Assembly: GCA_026393835.1 (NCBI GenBank)
Contig: JAPKZK010000075.1
Span: 1 to 64,000, forward strand
DNA length: 64,000 nucleotides
DNA from: Candidatus Aminicenantota bacterium
GTDB lineage: Bacteria > Acidobacteriota > Aminicenantia > UBA2199
Direction of reading: 5' to 3'
Positions 6,970 to 28,773 of the stretch are shown piece by piece. How positions within the stretch are numbered: the first letter of the stretch is position 1; the number at the start of each line of letters is the position of its first letter. The notes beneath the pieces were generated by a model. That model had not been told where the DNA came from and made no database searches. It was given only the letters and a program-made list of their open reading frames with translations. A program made the translations under genes and the position numbers.

Positions 6970-8286
6970 TTAATAGGGCTTATTGTCAAGAGGAGAAATT
7001 TCTTCATTCACGGCGCCGCGGTACCTGGAGTAGTAGGCCGGGAAATTTTGTTTGAGCCATTTGAAATAATGGATCATTTGTTTTTCATTTTCGATCCAGC
7101 CATCCCTGGAGATGCCGTTTTCTTTCAGTTCGTGAAGGGCGGTCTTTTCGTTTTCGGATAAAAAGGCGGGGAATCGAAAGGCATAAGTACTTCCCGGGAG
7201 TGGGAAAAAATAATGTAATTGGGTGCGGACCCGGTATTTTTTATAAAGTTTTTTTATAAATTGGAGGGTTTCCTTTCGTTCTTCCGGCGTCTCGTCGGGG
7301 TAGGCGACGATAAAATCGAGGTACGCCAGGAAACCGCAATCATTGACAATGGCTGCGGCCCGTTCGATATCCGCCGTGGTGTGGGCCCGTTTCAGCTCTT
7401 TTAAGCGTTGGTCGGAACCGCTTTGCGCCCCCAGGGTGATGGATTTATGGGACACATATTTTTTTAAGATTTCGATTCCCTCCGTTGAAACGGTATCGGG
7501 GCGTATCTCGGAGGGGAATATGCCGTATTCGATAAATTTAAAATGATAGGCATGGGTTAAGCGGAGAAGTTCCGCGATTTTAGCGAGGCTTTTCTCATGC
7601 TGCCGCCGTACGCCTTTAGGGGATTGGTATTCCATTGCCGATGGGCAGATAAAATTAATCCTGGAGATTTTTTGGGCGGATGTGGATGCCTGGTGGAGGA
7701 AGTTTTTTATGGAATCCAGGTCCCTATAAATCGCGGTTTGCAGCCCGGTGGCGCAGTAGTTGCAATTCCATGAACAACCCCTCATGATTTCCAGCGGTGG
7801 GATACCTTGCATGTACTTTGTAATGGGCACGTACGTATTAATATCACCGGTATTGGTTCCAGGTGTAGGGAATGGGTAGATTTTTATTTCCCCCAGGTTA
7901 TGTTCCAGCAAATCCCTACCGAAGGTAAGGAAGTTTGTTTCACCCGGTCCGATGAAAAGGATATGGAAACCCATTTCCAAAACCAGTTCTTGTTCGTAAG
8001 TAATATGGGGGCCGCCGCCGGCGATAATGGCGCCGGTTCCTTTTAATGCCTTTATCTCTTCATGGATCAATGGGAGGTGGGGGGTCATAAAGGAAAAGAG
8101 GACGACGTCGTCTTTTCGGATTTCCTGAAAGGGTTCTAAAGTCAGCGGCGTTTCCCGGATAATAATCTCGAAATGGCGGTCCATTTGCCGGCTTTCCCAG
8201 GCGTTCAGCAGCACCGGGAAAGAGATGCGGTTAAATGGGGCAATCCTGAAGATCATGCGTCTTTTTTGCATAGAAAATTTTACCAT
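6970..8286 (-). CDS. B12-binding domain radical SAM protein
   Basis: This 438-residue protein has an N-terminal Rossmann-like cobalamin-binding segment (VVLFSFMTPHLP, IIAGGGPHIT) and a radical SAM core with the cluster motif CSWNCNYC at about 170-177. The C-terminal part carries the SPASM-free pattern seen in B12/radical SAM methylase-like proteins (GAQSGSD, DFIVAYPDETPEE, FFPLPGSTY). It resembles the TIGR04013-type group, whose substrates are unknown. No lipid or antibiotic pathway gene adjoins it. The annotated start has no clear ribosome site; internal ATGs six and eleven codons in are alternatives. Confidence 0.85.
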   Translation of the reverse strand: MVKFSMQKRRMIFRIAPFNRISFPVLLNAWESRQMDRHFEIIIRETPLTLEPFQEIRKDDVVLFSFMTPHLPLIHEEIKALKGTGAIIAGGGPHITYEQELVLEMGFHILFIGPGETNFLTFGRDLLEHNLGEIKIYPFPTPGTNTGDINTYVPITKYMQGIPPLEIMRGCSWNCNYCATGLQTAIYRDLDSIKNFLHQASTSAQKISRINFICPSAMEYQSPKGVRRQHEKSLAKIAELLRLTHAYHFKFIEYGIFPSEIRPDTVSTEGIEILKKYVSHKSITLGAQSGSDQRLKELKRAHTTADIERAAAIVNDCGFLAYLDFIVAYPDETPEERKETLQFIKKLYKKYRVRTQLHYFFPLPGSTYAFRFPAFLSENEKTALHELKENGISRDGWIENEKQMIHYFKWLKQNFPAYYSRYRGAVNEEISPLDNKPY

Positions 8287-8314
8287 TAATTTTAATGGTA
8301 TTCAATCACAAGCT

Positions 8315-9154
8315 CTACTTCCGTGGTATCCGCGTAAGAATCACCAGTTCGTCGTTGATCGTGTCGGGCAGGTAATCCCAGCTTGGAGTCAACGATGATG
8401 CTAATGGACGAATTCCTTGATTAGTCTTTTTCCAGGGGATCTTTTTATCGATACTAAAAATCATATCATCAATCTCGATATAATAATAGATGTTTCCATC
8501 CGCCATTGTTATTACCCATACCGGGTGTAAATAGTCACCCATTGCAGAGGGATATGCCACTCTTTCTATTTTTTTTATTTCATTACCGGTAAAAGTACGA
8601 CCGATGGATTCCGATAAAGCATTTTTGACATCTTCCTCGGTGAAGACTTTCCTAAGCCTGGCAAAGTGTAGGCGCTCTTCCGGGGAAGCTGTCGTCATAT
8701 CCTTTTCTGCTATTGCCCCCGCCCCGATAAATAAACCCGATGCATGTAATGCGACCCTCATGGCAACATCTCCTTTTCGGTCCATTACCGGGATTAACCA
8801 GGAGTAATCGTCTGAAAATCTTGCTATGCGGTTTTTTACTTTGAATATTTCCCCGATTCGATATTCCGGATGAGGCTCCAACAAGTTCAATGAGATTTTA
8901 TCTGTTATATTCTCAAAGTTACGGACAAAAGCACTCTTATACTCATTTGTTTCGCCGCAGAATTTTTCACAATAATATTTGAAATCGGCAATAATTTCCG
9001 CCCTTTTCTTGGGGTAAGGATAGGGGACATAAGCAGGAGACCTGGGGTCCGTCAATTCCTTCATCGATGTAGGTTTTTTTCTTTCTTCACCGGCAAGCTG
9101 GAGACAAAAGACAATAATCAACAATAACACAATAGTATATTTTACAGATTTCAT
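8315..9154 (-). CDS. Secreted protein, tandem paralogue 2
   Basis: This 279-residue product has a Sec signal peptide (MKSVKYTIVLLLIIVFCLQLAG). It is a close relative, of identical length, of the protein encoded at 9189-10028: both share SMKELTDP, YVPYPYPKKRAEIIADFKYYC, SLNLLEP, ALHASGLFIGAGAI/ALYASGLLIGAGAI and the ending PDTINDELVILTRIPRK. Only 34 bp separate the two, so this is a recent tandem duplication. The ribosome site is weaker here (GTGGTGA) than in the other copy (GGAGGTGA). The mature protein keeps a Cys pair in a CEKFCGE context. I do not recognise the family. Confidence 0.6.
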   Translation of the reverse strand: MKSVKYTIVLLLIIVFCLQLAGEERKKPTSMKELTDPRSPAYVPYPYPKKRAEIIADFKYYCEKFCGETNEYKSAFVRNFENITDKISLNLLEPHPEYRIGEIFKVKNRIARFSDDYSWLIPVMDRKGDVAMRVALHASGLFIGAGAIAEKDMTTASPEERLHFARLRKVFTEEDVKNALSESIGRTFTGNEIKKIERVAYPSAMGDYLHPVWVITMADGNIYYYIEIDDMIFSIDKKIPWKKTNQGIRPLASSLTPSWDYLPDTINDELVILTRIPRK

Positions 9155-9188
9155 TATTCACCACTAGTTAATACCATTTGAACGGGTT

Positions 9189-10028
9189 CTACTTCCGTGG
9201 TATCCGCGTAAGAATCACCAGTTCGTCGTTGATCGTGTCGGGCAGGTAATCCCAGCTTGGAGTCAACGATGACTCTAATGGACGAATTCCTTGATTATTC
9301 TTTTTCCAGGGAATTTTTTTATCGATACTGTAAATCATATCTCGAAGCTCGCTGTAATAATAGATGGCGCCATCCGCCATTTTTGTTTCCTGTACTGGGC
9401 ATAAATAGCTACCTATTGAAGAAGGATATGCCACTCTTTCCATTTTTTTTATTTCATTACCGTTAACAGTACGACCGATGGATTGCGATAAAATGTTTTT
9501 GACATCTTCATCGGTGATGACTTTCATGAGCCTTGCAAATCTTTGGCGCTCTTCCGGGGAAGCTGATGCAATATCCTGTTCTCCTATTGCCCCGGCTCCT
9601 ATCAATAAACCGGAGGCATAAAGTGCGACTCGCATAGCAATTTGCCCGTTACGATTCATTACCATGATTAACCAGGTGTAATCGTCTGCAAATCCTGCTC
9701 TGCGGTTTTTTACTTTGAATATTTCTCCTATCTGATAATTGGAGTTAGGTTCCAATAGATTCAATGAGATTTTATCCGTGATATCCTCATAGTCACTGAT
9801 AAAAGACTCCTTAGACCCATTCTTTTCACCGCAGAAATTCTGGCAATAATATTTAAAATCGGCAATAATTTCTGCTCTTTTTTTGGGGTAGGGATAAGGG
9901 ACATAAGAAGGAGATTTGGGGTCCGTCAATTCCTTCATCGAGATCGGTTTTTTTCTTTCTTCTCCTGAGATTTGGAGACAAAAGACTATAATTAACAATA
10001 ACACAATGATACTCTTTATAGGTTTCAT
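9189..10028 (-). CDS. Secreted protein, tandem paralogue 1
   Basis: This 279-residue secreted product (signal peptide MKPIKSIIVLLLIIVFCLQISG) is the upstream member of the duplicated pair. It starts 26 bp after the C39-like peptidase gene and has a good GGAGGTGA ribosome site, so the three genes probably form one transcript. Conserved positions between the copies include two Cys near residue 60 and a Gly-rich ASGLLIGAGAI stretch. Divergence is scattered rather than clustered, as expected of a duplication under constraint. Function is unknown. Being secreted next to a secreted cysteine peptidase, substrate, inhibitor or chaperone are all open possibilities. Confidence 0.6.
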   Translation of the reverse strand: MKPIKSIIVLLLIIVFCLQISGEERKKPISMKELTDPKSPSYVPYPYPKKRAEIIADFKYYCQNFCGEKNGSKESFISDYEDITDKISLNLLEPNSNYQIGEIFKVKNRRAGFADDYTWLIMVMNRNGQIAMRVALYASGLLIGAGAIGEQDIASASPEERQRFARLMKVITDEDVKNILSQSIGRTVNGNEIKKMERVAYPSSIGSYLCPVQETKMADGAIYYYSELRDMIYSIDKKIPWKKNNQGIRPLESSLTPSWDYLPDTINDELVILTRIPRK

Positions 10029-10054
10029 TATTCACCTCCTGTTAATACCACATT

Positions 10055-10723
10055 TTATTGGGGTGGCTGCTGGGGATCACGGTTACTTGAGCCGCCATAA
10101 TAAGTCCCCCCCTCTAAAATAAATACATTATACCCTTCGCGGCCTTCAGGAACCAATGAAGGGTAACCAACAATTACCCAATAGCTAGGCCTGGCGACAA
10201 ATGTCGATTCTAATTCACCAGCGGTTATAATTTGATTTGGCAGATCATCTGGGTCGTGGTAGTAAGCTTTATCCGCTATAGGCCGGCCATTTGCGTCTTC
10301 ATGCCATTTATACCCTTTGATAAGGACAGCATGATTTCCGTTAAACGGCATAATCGCGGGAATGTATTCCTTGATTCCGGAAATGGTTGCCCCGATGAGG
10401 TTTCCTTGAGCATCAGGATCAAATATAGATCCAATGGCCAGATACCCTTGAGAGCCGGTAAAATTTGCTACTCCCTGGTCCAATAAATATGGGCTAACGA
10501 ACTCGCAACCGATTCCTAGATAAGCTGCAATTTCCTGCTGACTAACACATATTCCGTTATATTCCGCCCACATTTGAATACAGGCGATCCCGCAATAGTT
10601 TGAAAACACCTGTTGATGATAAGGTACGGGGAGATTTATATTTTTATCAGGCTCCCCACTGCTGCAAATAAACTGCATAAGAGAAATGGCGCAAATGATT
10701 ATTAAAAATACTTTCATTTTCAT
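10055..10723 (-). CDS. Secreted C39-like (papain-fold) cysteine peptidase
   Basis: This 222-residue protein has a signal peptide (MKMKVFLIIICAISLMQFIC). The core follows the Peptidase_C39_2 plan: oxyanion Gln in PYHQQ (about 37), nucleophile Cys in NYCGIACIQMW (about 44), His in GNHAVLIKGY (about 131) and Asp in YYHDPDD (about 157). Such domains cleave or bind peptides; in bacteriocin exporters the same fold removes double-glycine leaders, but here there is no transporter. It heads an apparent three-gene unit with two secreted paralogues. The C-terminus is Gly/Pro/Asn-rich and low-complexity. Confidence 0.75.
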   Translation of the reverse strand: MKMKVFLIIICAISLMQFICSSGEPDKNINLPVPYHQQVFSNYCGIACIQMWAEYNGICVSQQEIAAYLGIGCEFVSPYLLDQGVANFTGSQGYLAIGSIFDPDAQGNLIGATISGIKEYIPAIMPFNGNHAVLIKGYKWHEDANGRPIADKAYYHDPDDLPNQIITAGELESTFVARPSYWVIVGYPSLVPEGREGYNVFILEGGTYYGGSSNRDPQQPPQ

Positions 10724-10980
10724 ATTACCTGGTACCTCCTTATATTTTCAAATTCAGACTTTGAAATTCTATCTTACACCAATGTTTCAGAAAGCAAATG
10801 TGATTATAAAAGAACAAAAAAAGCTTGTCAATACGGATTCAGAAAAAATTTAAAGAGTACCCTCTTCGACTGAACCCGCTCGTGATTTCCGCGCATGTGC
10901 ACGAAGCTCCCGCGCACCTGGTTTCGGATTTGGTACATTCTTTGGAATGCAGCATCCATGGCTGGATTTAGAGCAGGAGG
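10724..10980. other. Divergent intergenic region, no clear gene
   Basis: This stretch separates the minus-strand peptidase operon from the plus-strand methyltransferase. It holds a minus-strand open frame from about 10990 to 10853 starting MSTSCSKSSHGCC, but with no ribosome site, so I do not call it. The GC-rich middle (about 10860-10970) reads like old coding DNA, possibly a fragment of a lost gene. No repeat or terminator was seen. Confidence 0.3.
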
Positions 10981-11009
10981 TTGACATAGGGGGGGTTTTA
11001 TGATAAAGT
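10981..11009 (+). promoter_or_regulatory. Candidate promoter for the methyltransferase/thioesterase pair
   Basis: A perfect -35 TTGACA (10981-10986), a 17-bp spacer containing a run of seven G, and a weaker -10 TAAAGT (11004-11009) lie 27 bp before ATG 11036. Confidence 0.4.
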
Positions 11010-11035
11010 ATTGCATTGAAAATGGAGAAGAGTAG

Positions 11036-11635
11036 ATGAGATCTTTTATGTACGTGAATCCCCATATATATGACACATTCATCCGTGTCCTTTATTTTGA
11101 CGGGTTAAAGATTTTGAAGAAGATTGTGGGCGTGAAAAAAAGCGTGTTTGAAGCCGCCTGCGGCTACGGCCGGCTGCAAAAATATATCGATCCCAGTTGC
11201 ACTTATACCGGGATCGATCTGAATGAAAAATTCGTTGAATTCGGTAGAAAGAAAAATCGAGATATCCGCGTGGGGAATGTATTGGACGTTAACCAGTACC
11301 ACGATTCCGACGTGATATTGCTGGCGGATATATTACATCACCTGACCGTAAAAGACTCCGGGAAACTCTTAGCCATTGCGGTGAGGTTCGCCAGGGAAAA
11401 AATATTGATCATCGAACCGGCATTTGTCAAGATCGGCGCCCAAAATAACCTCTTTTCCCGTATGATTGGCAAGATTATGAAATGGTTGGACGCCGACGGC
11501 TTCAATGAGATCGAGAAGTGGCTGTCCAGGGATGAGTATGATGCGTTTTTTAAGTCCTTAAAGGAGGCCAATAATATAAGGGAGATGAGGATCACGCATT
11601 TCCGGCGCCATCATTTCGTAGAGATGATCGTTTAA
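11036..11635 (+). CDS. Class I SAM-dependent methyltransferase
   Basis: This 199-residue protein has motif I as FEAACGYGRLQ (a variant of the E-x-G-x-G-x-G loop), an acidic residue in TYTGIDLNEKF for the SAM ribose, and a motif II-like VILLADILHHL. It belongs to the broad Methyltransf_11/25 class; substrate is not predictable. GGAG lies about 11 bases upstream of the ATG. It is followed after 16 bp by the type II thioesterase gene on the same strand. It lies 4 kb from the NRPS end, so tailoring of the NRPS product is possible but not shown. Confidence 0.75.
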   Translation: MRSFMYVNPHIYDTFIRVLYFDGLKILKKIVGVKKSVFEAACGYGRLQKYIDPSCTYTGIDLNEKFVEFGRKKNRDIRVGNVLDVNQYHDSDVILLADILHHLTVKDSGKLLAIAVRFAREKILIIEPAFVKIGAQNNLFSRMIGKIMKWLDADGFNEIEKWLSRDEYDAFFKSLKEANNIREMRITHFRRHHFVEMIV

Positions 11636-11657
11636 GCGATAAAAGCGAAGGATGCAA

Positions 11658-12407
11658 ATGAACGACGTCGTACAAGTGCTGCGGAAAGCGAAAAGAGCCG
11701 GACGCCATGATCAAATCGTCATGTTTCCCTTCGGCGGGGGCAGCGGGTATTCCTACAGCGCACTGGCAAGCCTGATCCGCGAAGATGTCGAAATTATCGT
11801 TATCAACCCGCCGGGTCATTTCTTTAACAGCGGAAAAGCCCTGGAAAGCATTGACGCCATGGTCTATCTTTACGCCAAAGAACTCCGCCGGTTCTTACAA
11901 GATAATTCTCTTTTCTTCGGACACAGCATCGGTGGCATTGTGGCCTATGAACTATGCAAAACTCTTGAAAAGGATATCCCTATCAAACGATTAATTATTT
12001 CCAGCGTCAATCCCCCACATTGTACCAGGGAGCGGGTGGATTTGCACTCCGGCATGGATACCGACTCGTTAATCCGGAAATGTACGGACCTGGGCGGACT
12101 GCCCCATATTTTCAAACAAGAACCCGAACTGCTGGAAAGCTTTATTAACGGTTTGAGGGCCGACTTAAAAGCATTGGAATGTTATAATCCCCCAAAATTG
12201 GAAAATGTCGAGAAACTGCCAATCGGCGCTTCAGTGCTCTACAGCGACCGGGATTACATCGTGGACGCCGCCAGGGTGCGGGAATGGGAATACTACCTGG
12301 ATTGTTCGGAATTTATCCAATTCCCGGGCGACCATTTTTACCTGTTCGATAACCCCAATCAAAACTCTGTCGTCAGGGTATTGACAAAGTATATAAGAAC
12401 CGTCTAA
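11658..12407 (+). CDS. Type II thioesterase (NRPS/PKS editing)
   Basis: This protein of about 249 residues is of the GrsT/SrfA-D family: oxyanion region MFPFGGGSGYSY, nucleophile elbow GHSIGG, then LYSDRDYIV supplying the acid and PGDHFYLF supplying the His. Type II thioesterases hydrolyse misacylated or stalled intermediates from carrier domains, restoring blocked assembly lines. The start at 11658 is preferred because GAAGGA is 6-7 bases upstream; ATG 11652 lies almost on it. With the methyltransferase it forms a small plus-strand unit convergent with the NRPS side, which supports a link to the hybrid cluster. Confidence 0.88.
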   Translation: MNDVVQVLRKAKRAGRHDQIVMFPFGGGSGYSYSALASLIREDVEIIVINPPGHFFNSGKALESIDAMVYLYAKELRRFLQDNSLFFGHSIGGIVAYELCKTLEKDIPIKRLIISSVNPPHCTRERVDLHSGMDTDSLIRKCTDLGGLPHIFKQEPELLESFINGLRADLKALECYNPPKLENVEKLPIGASVLYSDRDYIVDAARVREWEYYLDCSEFIQFPGDHFYLFDNPNQNSVVRVLTKYIRTV

Positions 12408-12464
12408 GCCCCCGGTTTCACCCGTGATCAGTTAAACGTCTAAACGTCAAACGCTTTGTGGAAA

Positions 12465-13307
12465 TCATTGGCCCCAGCGATGGGAAAATGGCGGCGGAAC
12501 GCCGCGGATAAACGTTTTAATAACGGCATTGACCTCTTCCGCCCGGTAAACCGGCGCCATATGTCCGCCGTCTATCCATTCCAACCGGCAGTTCGGAAGT
12601 TTCTCCGCCAATAGCACGGAAACCCGCTGCGCCATAAGGGGACTTTGCCGCCCCGCCATGAGACAGACCGGTTGTTTGATCTTACTATAGTCTTCCAGGG
12701 ACAGCGGTTCTCCCACCAATGCCCGGAAATCCAGCGGTAGTTTATGGATCGCTTCGAGAAAGGTTTGACGAATGATTGCCGGGAAACCCGCGAAAGTTCC
12801 GGCGCCGCTCCAAAAATCGATGAAATATTCTGCTGCCGCGCTGTATTGTTTATTCAGCATGAACGAAAATATAATTTCTTTTTGCCGGGAAACCTGGTCC
12901 CACATTTCATCGTTTTCCGGTAAAAGATGGAAAGCCACGGGCTCGAAAAGCGCCAGGCTGAGAATGCGTGGGGTTGCCCGGGCTTGTTCTATCTCTTTGT
13001 AACAGAAACGCAGTCCCACTGCCCCGCCGTAAGAATGCCCCACCAGGTGAAACGGTTCATCCGGGGGAATGATATCCGCCAGGAGGGATTCCACCAGCGC
13101 TATTTCGTCGCTTAAACAGAAAGTTTCTTTTTTAGGGGGGAAAGGGCTGTCCCCATAACCATATAAATCCACCAATATCACCTGGTACTGGCGGTGCAGC
13201 GATTCCATAAGACCGTACCATTGGAGCTTGGAGCTCATGGAACTGTGCAGCAGGACGATGGGGACGCCTTTTCCTTTAACGAATATATTTGCTTTTGAAT
13301 TTTTCAT
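12465..13307 (-). CDS. Alpha/beta hydrolase
   Basis: This 280-residue protein shows the alpha/beta hydrolase pattern: oxyanion strand VLLHSSMSS, VDLYGYGDSPFP, nucleophile Ser in LVGHSYGGAVG (about residue 92) and catalytic His in WIDGGHMAPVY. There is no signal peptide, so it is cytoplasmic. The cap region (about 125-200) is helical. Substrate is unknown; esterase, lipase-like or haloalkane-type activities are all possible. It is a single minus-strand gene convergent with the thioesterase gene. Confidence 0.8.
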   Translation of the reverse strand: MKNSKANIFVKGKGVPIVLLHSSMSSKLQWYGLMESLHRQYQVILVDLYGYGDSPFPPKKETFCLSDEIALVESLLADIIPPDEPFHLVGHSYGGAVGLRFCYKEIEQARATPRILSLALFEPVAFHLLPENDEMWDQVSRQKEIIFSFMLNKQYSAAAEYFIDFWSGAGTFAGFPAIIRQTFLEAIHKLPLDFRALVGEPLSLEDYSKIKQPVCLMAGRQSPLMAQRVSVLLAEKLPNCRLEWIDGGHMAPVYRAEEVNAVIKTFIRGVPPPFSHRWGQ

Positions 13308-13376
13308 AAAGTATTATACCGGGAAAAGGGCCTAATTTCAATACTGAAAATTGTGTGCCTTTGCGGTTAACAAAAA

Positions 13377-13928
13377 TTAAATCTCGATCTTTTTTACGGG
13401 GTGAGTAATTTCTATCTTGCCGTCCGGGTTGAATACTTCATAGACCGGCCAGACGGTTATATAATAGTTATCATCGATAAATTTATCCAGGACATCATTG
13501 CTCTGGACAATATCTTTGATGGGGCCGTCATGCACGCATACCGCGGCCATTCTTTTTTCGAAAAAAGCCTTCTTTAATGGGGGTTTAACGACAGCATCCT
13601 TATCTATCCCGATACATACCGCCCAGATATATCGCTCCGGTTGTTCGCTCACTTTGGGATGATTCCAATAAAGCACAAAAGGAGAGCCGATAAATGTGAG
13701 TTCCTGCTTCTTCTTCTCTTCCCTGGCGATCGCGAATGCTTTTCCAATTCCCTCATAGGCGCCCTGGCCCGGTACATAAATATACCAGAACCCACCGACT
13801 TCCTTAACCACCGGGGGAATGGTATAGTTATTGGCCGGTTTCTGCTCCTGCACGGGTTTTTGTTCCTGCCCCGTCACGAAAGTGAATAAAATAATGAAAA
13901 CGAAAAGCGTACCGATGATTTTTTTCAT
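13377..13928 (-). CDS. Secreted GyrI-like (effector-binding) domain protein
   Basis: This 183-residue protein has a signal peptide (MKKIIGTLFVFIILFTFVTG) followed by a Gln/Pro/Lys repeat (two copies of QEQKP). The body resembles the GyrI-like/AraC effector-binding fold: the strand EVGGFWYIYVPGQG, then YEGIGKAFAIA, FVLYWNHP and WAVCIGID. GyrI-like domains normally bind small hydrophobic molecules in the cytoplasm, so a secreted stand-alone version is unusual. A GGAGG ribosome site precedes the ATG. The assignment is from fold-like pattern, not close similarity. Confidence 0.5.
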   Translation of the reverse strand: MKKIIGTLFVFIILFTFVTGQEQKPVQEQKPANNYTIPPVVKEVGGFWYIYVPGQGAYEGIGKAFAIAREEKKKQELTFIGSPFVLYWNHPKVSEQPERYIWAVCIGIDKDAVVKPPLKKAFFEKRMAAVCVHDGPIKDIVQSNDVLDKFIDDNYYITVWPVYEVFNPDGKIEITHPVKKIEI

Positions 13929-14055
13929 ATTGCCTCCTGTTTTACTCTAAGACAATTGAATAACACACCATGGCCTTTTTTAAAATACACAAAATGCTTA
14001 CCTTTAGGGGTGCAAAGGCGCGGCGCCGGAATCGTTATCCGATAAGGCAAATGAG

Positions 14056-14082
14056 GTCATCGCCCCCCGGTGGCCGGCGGGG
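14056..14082 (-). terminator. GC-rich hairpin downstream of the S12 peptidase gene
   Basis: Read on the minus strand, CCCCGCCGG pairs with CCGGGGGG around a short loop about 75 bp beyond the stop of the gene at 14156. There is no T tract, so it may be a 3' stability or Rho-linked structure rather than a classical terminator. Confidence 0.35.
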
Positions 14083-14155
14083 ATTCTTTTATGGTAATAC
14101 GCTTAGTTTAAAGTACCTACGCTGCTGTCAAAGGTAAAGGTAATCATTTTTACTA

Positions 14156-15679
14156 TCAGGGTTTCGCTTTCCGGAAGAAAAAGACCGACAGGAAAAAGAG
14201 GTAATATAAAAATCCCAGTAAAAATAACCCGAAAATAGCATAAGTAAAGGTACAGGGCATCCAGACAAAACCGAAAGATACGGGCACGTTAAAGCCCAGG
14301 AAGGTGGGAATAATGGATATTAAATAAATCCAGGCCGCCATTACACCCGAAGCCGCGATAAATACCACAATCCCGACAATTCCCCTCAGGGAAAACCGTT
14401 TCTTCCCGGCGGCAATTTTTGCCAGGGAACGGATAAAGAGTATAAGGGCCACAATGAGGAAAATAATAAGCACATAAACGATTTTAGCGGACAGGTCGTC
14501 GAAACGCATATTCATATCATAAGCGGCCAACGTTGGTTTTGGGTCGGTCCCCCGCAGGATAAAAAAAATACCCTGGCCGGTCCCGGTGGTAAAATTGGAG
14601 TCGATGTTGGACTGGACCGCCACCCCGACTTTCTCGTTCCCAAACCCGATATAAGAAGAAAAATTGGGATTGTTGCCCCCATGGGTGATGAATTGGTAAT
14701 TCTTAAATATCATCCAGCCTGCGGCATAATTGGAATCCGGGAGATCGGGATCGGAAATATGCGATGTCTCGATCAATGTTTTATCAAAGTCGCCGGTCTC
14801 GATGGTTCCCATCTGGATTTTGAGCCAGCGCGCCAGGTCCCGGGCGTTGGTAATGAAATAACCGGCCGGGGTATTGCCGCGGTATACGGGCGCATCATAC
14901 GCCACCGGTTTATTAAAACTACGCTTGTAACCTACGGCCATGCCCTTTGCCTCCGCCTCCTCCCTGAAAAGGTATGTTTCGGTCAAGCCCAGGGGCAGTA
15001 ATACTTTTTTCTTCATATATTCTTCGTAAGGCTCCCCGGATATTTGTTGAATGATTAACCCCAGCACATCGTAGTTGATGGTGGCGTAAAGGAATTTGCT
15101 GCCGGGCTGATGGTGCAGTTCCATACCTACTAGGTTGCGCACTGTTTTTTCCAGCGCATCATTCCCACCGGCGTCGGGGATCGTGGCAATGCTCTCGAAA
15201 GGAACCCCACCGGTCTGGTGTAAAAATTGCCCGATAGTAACCGGTAATTCTTTTCCTTTGTATTTCAATTTAAGCCAGGGGAGAAATTTTTCTACCGGGT
15301 CGCTCAATTTTAGTAAGCCCTCTTTTTCCATCCGGAGCAGGCCCAGGCCGGTAAAGGCTTTACTGGTGGAACCCAATTCGAACAGTGTGGTTGGGGTCAC
15401 GGGTGTTTTCTTTTCCAGGTCGGCAAAACCGAAGCCTTTTTCATAAACGGTTTGATCGCCCATCACAATCACCACCGACATACCCGGGATTTTCCCCACG
15501 GTCATTTGCTTGCCGACAAACGCCTCGATTTTCTCTACTTGCGCCGGGGATAACCCGGGTGTGGGCGTCGCCGTGGGTTCCTGTCCGAACACCTGCACCG
15601 ACTGCGCCGCGGTCATAAGGAAAAGAATTGCGAATACCCCTATAAAAAGGTTACTTGTTTTCATCGATTTGATTTTCAT
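14156..15679 (-). CDS. Membrane-anchored S12 serine peptidase (beta-lactamase family), ClbP-like layout
   Basis: This protein is about 507 residues from ATG 15679, chosen because AAGGAG lies upstream; an in-frame TTG at 15703 is less likely. A signal peptide and a Pro/Thr linker lead into a class C beta-lactamase/S12 domain with the SxxK motif S-T-S-K (residues 104-107), Y-A-T where the family usually has Y-x-N, and HGG in place of KTG. After about residue 370 come four hydrophobic segments. Signal peptide, periplasmic S12 domain and C-terminal helices at about 500 residues is also the plan of ClbP, which removes the acyl-D-Asn prodrug cap in colibactin synthesis. Its place 130 bp past the NRPS end fits such a role, but no epimerisation domain was found, and many S12 proteins with membrane tails are unrelated to NRPS. 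Confidence 0.7.
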   Translation of the reverse strand: MKIKSMKTSNLFIGVFAILFLMTAAQSVQVFGQEPTATPTPGLSPAQVEKIEAFVGKQMTVGKIPGMSVVIVMGDQTVYEKGFGFADLEKKTPVTPTTLFELGSTSKAFTGLGLLRMEKEGLLKLSDPVEKFLPWLKLKYKGKELPVTIGQFLHQTGGVPFESIATIPDAGGNDALEKTVRNLVGMELHHQPGSKFLYATINYDVLGLIIQQISGEPYEEYMKKKVLLPLGLTETYLFREEAEAKGMAVGYKRSFNKPVAYDAPVYRGNTPAGYFITNARDLARWLKIQMGTIETGDFDKTLIETSHISDPDLPDSNYAAGWMIFKNYQFITHGGNNPNFSSYIGFGNEKVGVAVQSNIDSNFTTGTGQGIFFILRGTDPKPTLAAYDMNMRFDDLSAKIVYVLIIFLIVALILFIRSLAKIAAGKKRFSLRGIVGIVVFIAASGVMAAWIYLISIIPTFLGFNVPVSFGFVWMPCTFTYAIFGLFLLGFLYYLFFLSVFFFRKAKP

Positions 15680-15774
15680 GGTTATGATTTCTCCTTTTTT
15701 CAATTATTTCTTTTTTCAAGCCCCTATTATCTCATAAAATGACTTTCATTTCTAACCTGACATGAAAATAAAGT

Positions 15775-15806
15775 TGCCACGGACGAACACGGACGAACAC
15801 AGACAA
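15775..15806. repeat. GGACGAACAC tandem repeat (intergenic copy)
   Basis: Ten-base tandem GGACGAACAC units start in GCCAC and lie just past the 3' end of the last NRPS gene. The same element occurs in frame at 26287-26320 and 37345-37379, where it encodes ATDEHGQTRT. Confidence 0.7.
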
Positions 15807-15810
15807 AAAA

Positions 15811-28704
<12,894 letters not shown>

Positions 28705-28724
28705 TTTTACGCCTGGGGATTTAG

Positions 28725-28773
28725 TGATAATTATAAATTATAAATTATTAATTATTAATTATAAATTATAAAT
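28725..28773. repeat. AT-rich heptanucleotide tandem repeat
   Basis: AATTATA/AATTATT heptamers fill the gap between the KS-NRPS start and the DUF5916 fragment, and supply the last four residues (IYNL) and the stop of the latter. They are the same type as 3962-4030. Confidence 0.75.

Noticed and set aside
10853..10990. Short Cys-rich minus-strand peptide (starts MSTSCSKSSHGCC) as a RiPP precursor
   Set aside because: No ribosome site, no modifying enzyme or exporter nearby; composition looks like degraded coding DNA.
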